Assembly (NCBI GenBank): GCA_041476565.1
Contig: JBGOTQ010000063.1
Coordinates: 1 to 24,969, forward strand
Origin: DATKMG01 sp041476565
Lineage (GTDB): Bacteria; Acidobacteriota; Terriglobia; Versatilivoradales; Versatilivoraceae
Direction: 5' to 3'
Length of the DNA stretch: 24,969 nucleotides
The position numbers and the translations under genes were made by a program. Positions 23,194 to 24,969 of this stretch are shown here, piece after piece. The notes under the pieces are model-generated. The model saw only the letters and a list, made by a program, of their open reading frames with translations, searched no databases and had not been told where the DNA came from. Every line of letters starts with the position of its first letter. Position 1 is the stretch's first letter.

Positions 23194-24969
23194 TCATGGC
23201 CGGGCAATCCCTAGCTTGCGCATCCGGGACTGCAAGGTCGTGCGTTTCAGGCCCAGACGGGTGGCCGCACCGTTCGGCCCTCCAATCACCCAGTGCGTTT
23301 CCTTCAAGACTCGCAAGATATGCTCCCGCTCAAAGGTCGCCAGGCTCTCAGCTTTCGATGAAGTTGAAGGACCGTTGGACGTGGTCGATTCGTTGTGTTG
23401 CTGGGGAGCCGGGACGGCGGAGATGGCCGCCAGTTCCCCAAGTGGCACCTGTAGTTTCAATCCACGGGTCAGAATCACGGCTCGCTCGATGAAATTCTCC
23501 AGTTCCCGGATGTTCCCCGGCCAGTGCCAGCGAGAGAGCGCTTCTAGAGCCGCCGCCGGAATGGACTCGATCCGCTTGTTCATCCTCCTGGAGAACTTCT
23601 GAGTGAAGTAGCGAACCAGCAACCCAATATCTTCCGACCGTTCACGCAAAGGCGGGACCTGGATAGGAAAAACATTCAGGCGATAAAATAGGTCACTTCG
23701 AAATTCCCGTTCCTCAACCATGCGCGGCAGGTCTTGGTTAGTGGCCGCGACCATCCGCAAATTCACATGAATGGTCCGATTAGAGCCCAGACGTTCAAAT
23801 TCCTGTTCCTGGAGAACCCGCAGGAGCTTGGGCTGTAGCTCCAAAGGGATGTCTCCTATTTCATCCAGAAAAATAGTTCCATGGTGAGCCAGCTCAAACC
23901 GGCCAATCTTCTGGCTGATGGCCCCGGTAAAGGCCCCTTTTTCATGTCCGAAGAGTTCGCTCTCCAGCAAGCCCGTGGGAATGGCTGCGCAGTTGACTTT
24001 CACAAAGGTGCGCTCACGGCGAGTGCTGAGGTAATGGATCGCCCGCGCCACCAGTTCCTTCCCCGTCCCTGTCTCTCCCTGAATCAAGACGGTGGAATCC
24101 GTCGGGGCCACGGTCTCCACCTGCTGGAGTACCCGCTTCAATGCCTGGCTTTCCCCGATGATCTCCTCGAAGTCATACTCGGTTCGAATCTCGTCTTCCA
24201 GGTAGAGTTTTTCTTCCGCTAATTTATCCTTGAGCTCGGCAATCTGGCGATAGGCCAGGGCGTTTTCCAGTGCGATTGCAACTTGGTTAGCCACTTGGTT
24301 GAGAAGCCCAAGATCTGCGGATGTCGGAAAGTTCTCCAAACGGCTCCCCACATTCAGAGTCCCCAAGGCTTGATCATGCGCGATCAAAGGAATGCAGCAA
24401 CCCGACTTCAATCCTTCGGCAACAAGCCTTTCTGCAATTTCCGAAGGGAAACGCCTGGCGTCAGACGCCACCAGGGTCACAGGCTTTCGCAAGGCGAATG
24501 CTTCGTTGGCTGGAGTGGACTCTAAGGGCAAGCTCATCTCTTCCTTTAAGAGGCCTTTGTTGTCGGGGAAGTCGAGCGCATAGAGACGCAATTGACGGCT
24601 TTCCTGGTCGTAAAGTGTGAGGCTGGCAAAATCGTGATGGAGCACCTCGCGCAGGCAGGTTGAGATCACGGCAAACAGTTGGCGCACATCAAGGGTCGAG
24701 TTGACGGCATTGGTCACTTCGAGCAGCAGCTTCAGACGATCCCGCTCCTGTTCCAGTTGGCGCTGGGTAGACTGGGCCCTCTCAAAATTCAGGACATTGT
24801 CGACCGCTACAGCAACCTGTCGTGCCACTTGCTTCATGAAATCCAATTCTTTTTCGCTGTAGAGGTGTTGTTCTCTGGAGCCAAATCCCAGGGCCCCCAG
24901 GCGCCGTTGAGCCGAGGTCAGAGGAAGCAGGCAGGCCGAGCGGACACCATGAGCCTTGAGCACCTGGAC
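23194..24969 (-). CDS. Sigma-54-dependent transcriptional activator with GAF domains (5' end outside window)
   Basis: The visible 591 codons are open to the window edge. Numbered from 24963, residues 1-60 are the end of a GAF domain. A second GAF domain spans about 85-235, followed by a short coiled linker. The AAA+ domain (about 265-500) has Walker A GETGTGKE (296-303), the sigma-54 contact loop GAFTGA (343-348) and Walker B TIFLDE (363-368). A Fis-type helix-turn-helix ends the protein (about 545-589, ATRLGLKRTTLQSRMRKLGI). This is the FhlA-like architecture, in which GAF domains sense a small molecule and the protein activates RNA polymerase carrying sigma-54. It is separated from the metabolic genes by 526 bp of repeats. 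I saw no convincing -24/-12 promoter in the window, so its targets are unknown. Confidence 0.95.
   Translation of the reverse strand, partial: VQVLKAHGVRSACLLPLTSAQRRLGALGFGSREQHLYSEKELDFMKQVARQVAVAVDNVLNFERAQSTQRQLEQERDRLKLLLEVTNAVNSTLDVRQLFAVISTCLREVLHHDFASLTLYDQESRQLRLYALDFPDNKGLLKEEMSLPLESTPANEAFALRKPVTLVASDARRFPSEIAERLVAEGLKSGCCIPLIAHDQALGTLNVGSRLENFPTSADLGLLNQVANQVAIALENALAYRQIAELKDKLAEEKLYLEDEIRTEYDFEEIIGESQALKRVLQQVETVAPTDSTVLIQGETGTGKELVARAIHYLSTRRERTFVKVNCAAIPTGLLESELFGHEKGAFTGAISQKIGRFELAHHGTIFLDEIGDIPLELQPKLLRVLQEQEFERLGSNRTIHVNLRMVAATNQDLPRMVEEREFRSDLFYRLNVFPIQVPPLRERSEDIGLLVRYFTQKFSRRMNKRIESIPAAALEALSRWHWPGNIRELENFIERAVILTRGLKLQVPLGELAAISAVPAPQQHNESTTSNGPSTSSKAESLATFEREHILRVLKETHWVIGGPNGAATRLGLKRTTLQSRMRKLGIARP

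Overview
The window looks like part of an Acidobacteriota chromosome. The main evidence is a 1170-residue Oar-like TonB-dependent receptor with an N-terminal carboxypeptidase-regulatory-like domain. Supporting evidence is the set of secreted sugar-acting families (GH127, GH42-like, DUF1080, Tat-exported Gfo/Idh/MocA oxidoreductases, Kelch) and the many dispersed palindromic repeats between genes. This is inference from gene content; no rRNA or other phylogenetic marker is present. No tRNA, rRNA, CRISPR array, phage gene or transposase was seen.

Layout, nearly all on the minus strand. (1) 1-55: the first codons of a secreted protein running off the left edge. (2) 232-3826: a GH127 beta-L-arabinofuranosidase-like enzyme preceded by a secreted ADP-ribosylglycohydrolase-fold protein. 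(3) 4028-5230: the only plus-strand gene, an exported TPR protein, flanked by two direct copies of a 36-bp repeat. (4) 5476-13790: two ROK proteins, a GH42-like protein and the outer-membrane receptor, the last with its own good sigma-70 promoter. (5) 14144-17699: a Kelch protein and two Tat-exported Gfo/Idh/MocA oxidoreductases, separated by 20 and 8 bp and almost certainly one operon. (6) 17996-18976: a DUF1080 (3-keto-glycoside hydrolase/lyase type) protein behind a MITE-like element. (7) 19125-22667: a cytoplasmic Gfo/Idh/MocA oxidoreductase, a homocysteine S-methyltransferase family protein and a URO-D family protein. (8) 23194 to the right edge: a sigma-54 activator with GAF domains, 5'-truncated by the window.

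Taken together this reads as a carbohydrate-utilisation region. The receptor would import oligosaccharides, GH127 and the GH42-like protein would act on glycans outside the cytoplasm, and ROK proteins would sense or phosphorylate sugars. The exported oxidoreductases plus DUF1080 resemble the oxidise-then-cleave route via 3-keto-glycosides. The URO-D/methyltransferase/oxidoreductase trio could handle a methylated substrate, but that is speculative. Several members have substitutions at expected key residues: ROK 12891-13790, the GH42-like protein, and the URO-D protein.

Intergenic space holds at least four repeat families: a 36-bp repeat (three copies), a GC-rich hairpin element (two copies), a longer palindromic element (two copies, one with an inserted or duplicated nested palindrome) and one MITE-like element with 24-bp terminal inverted repeats.
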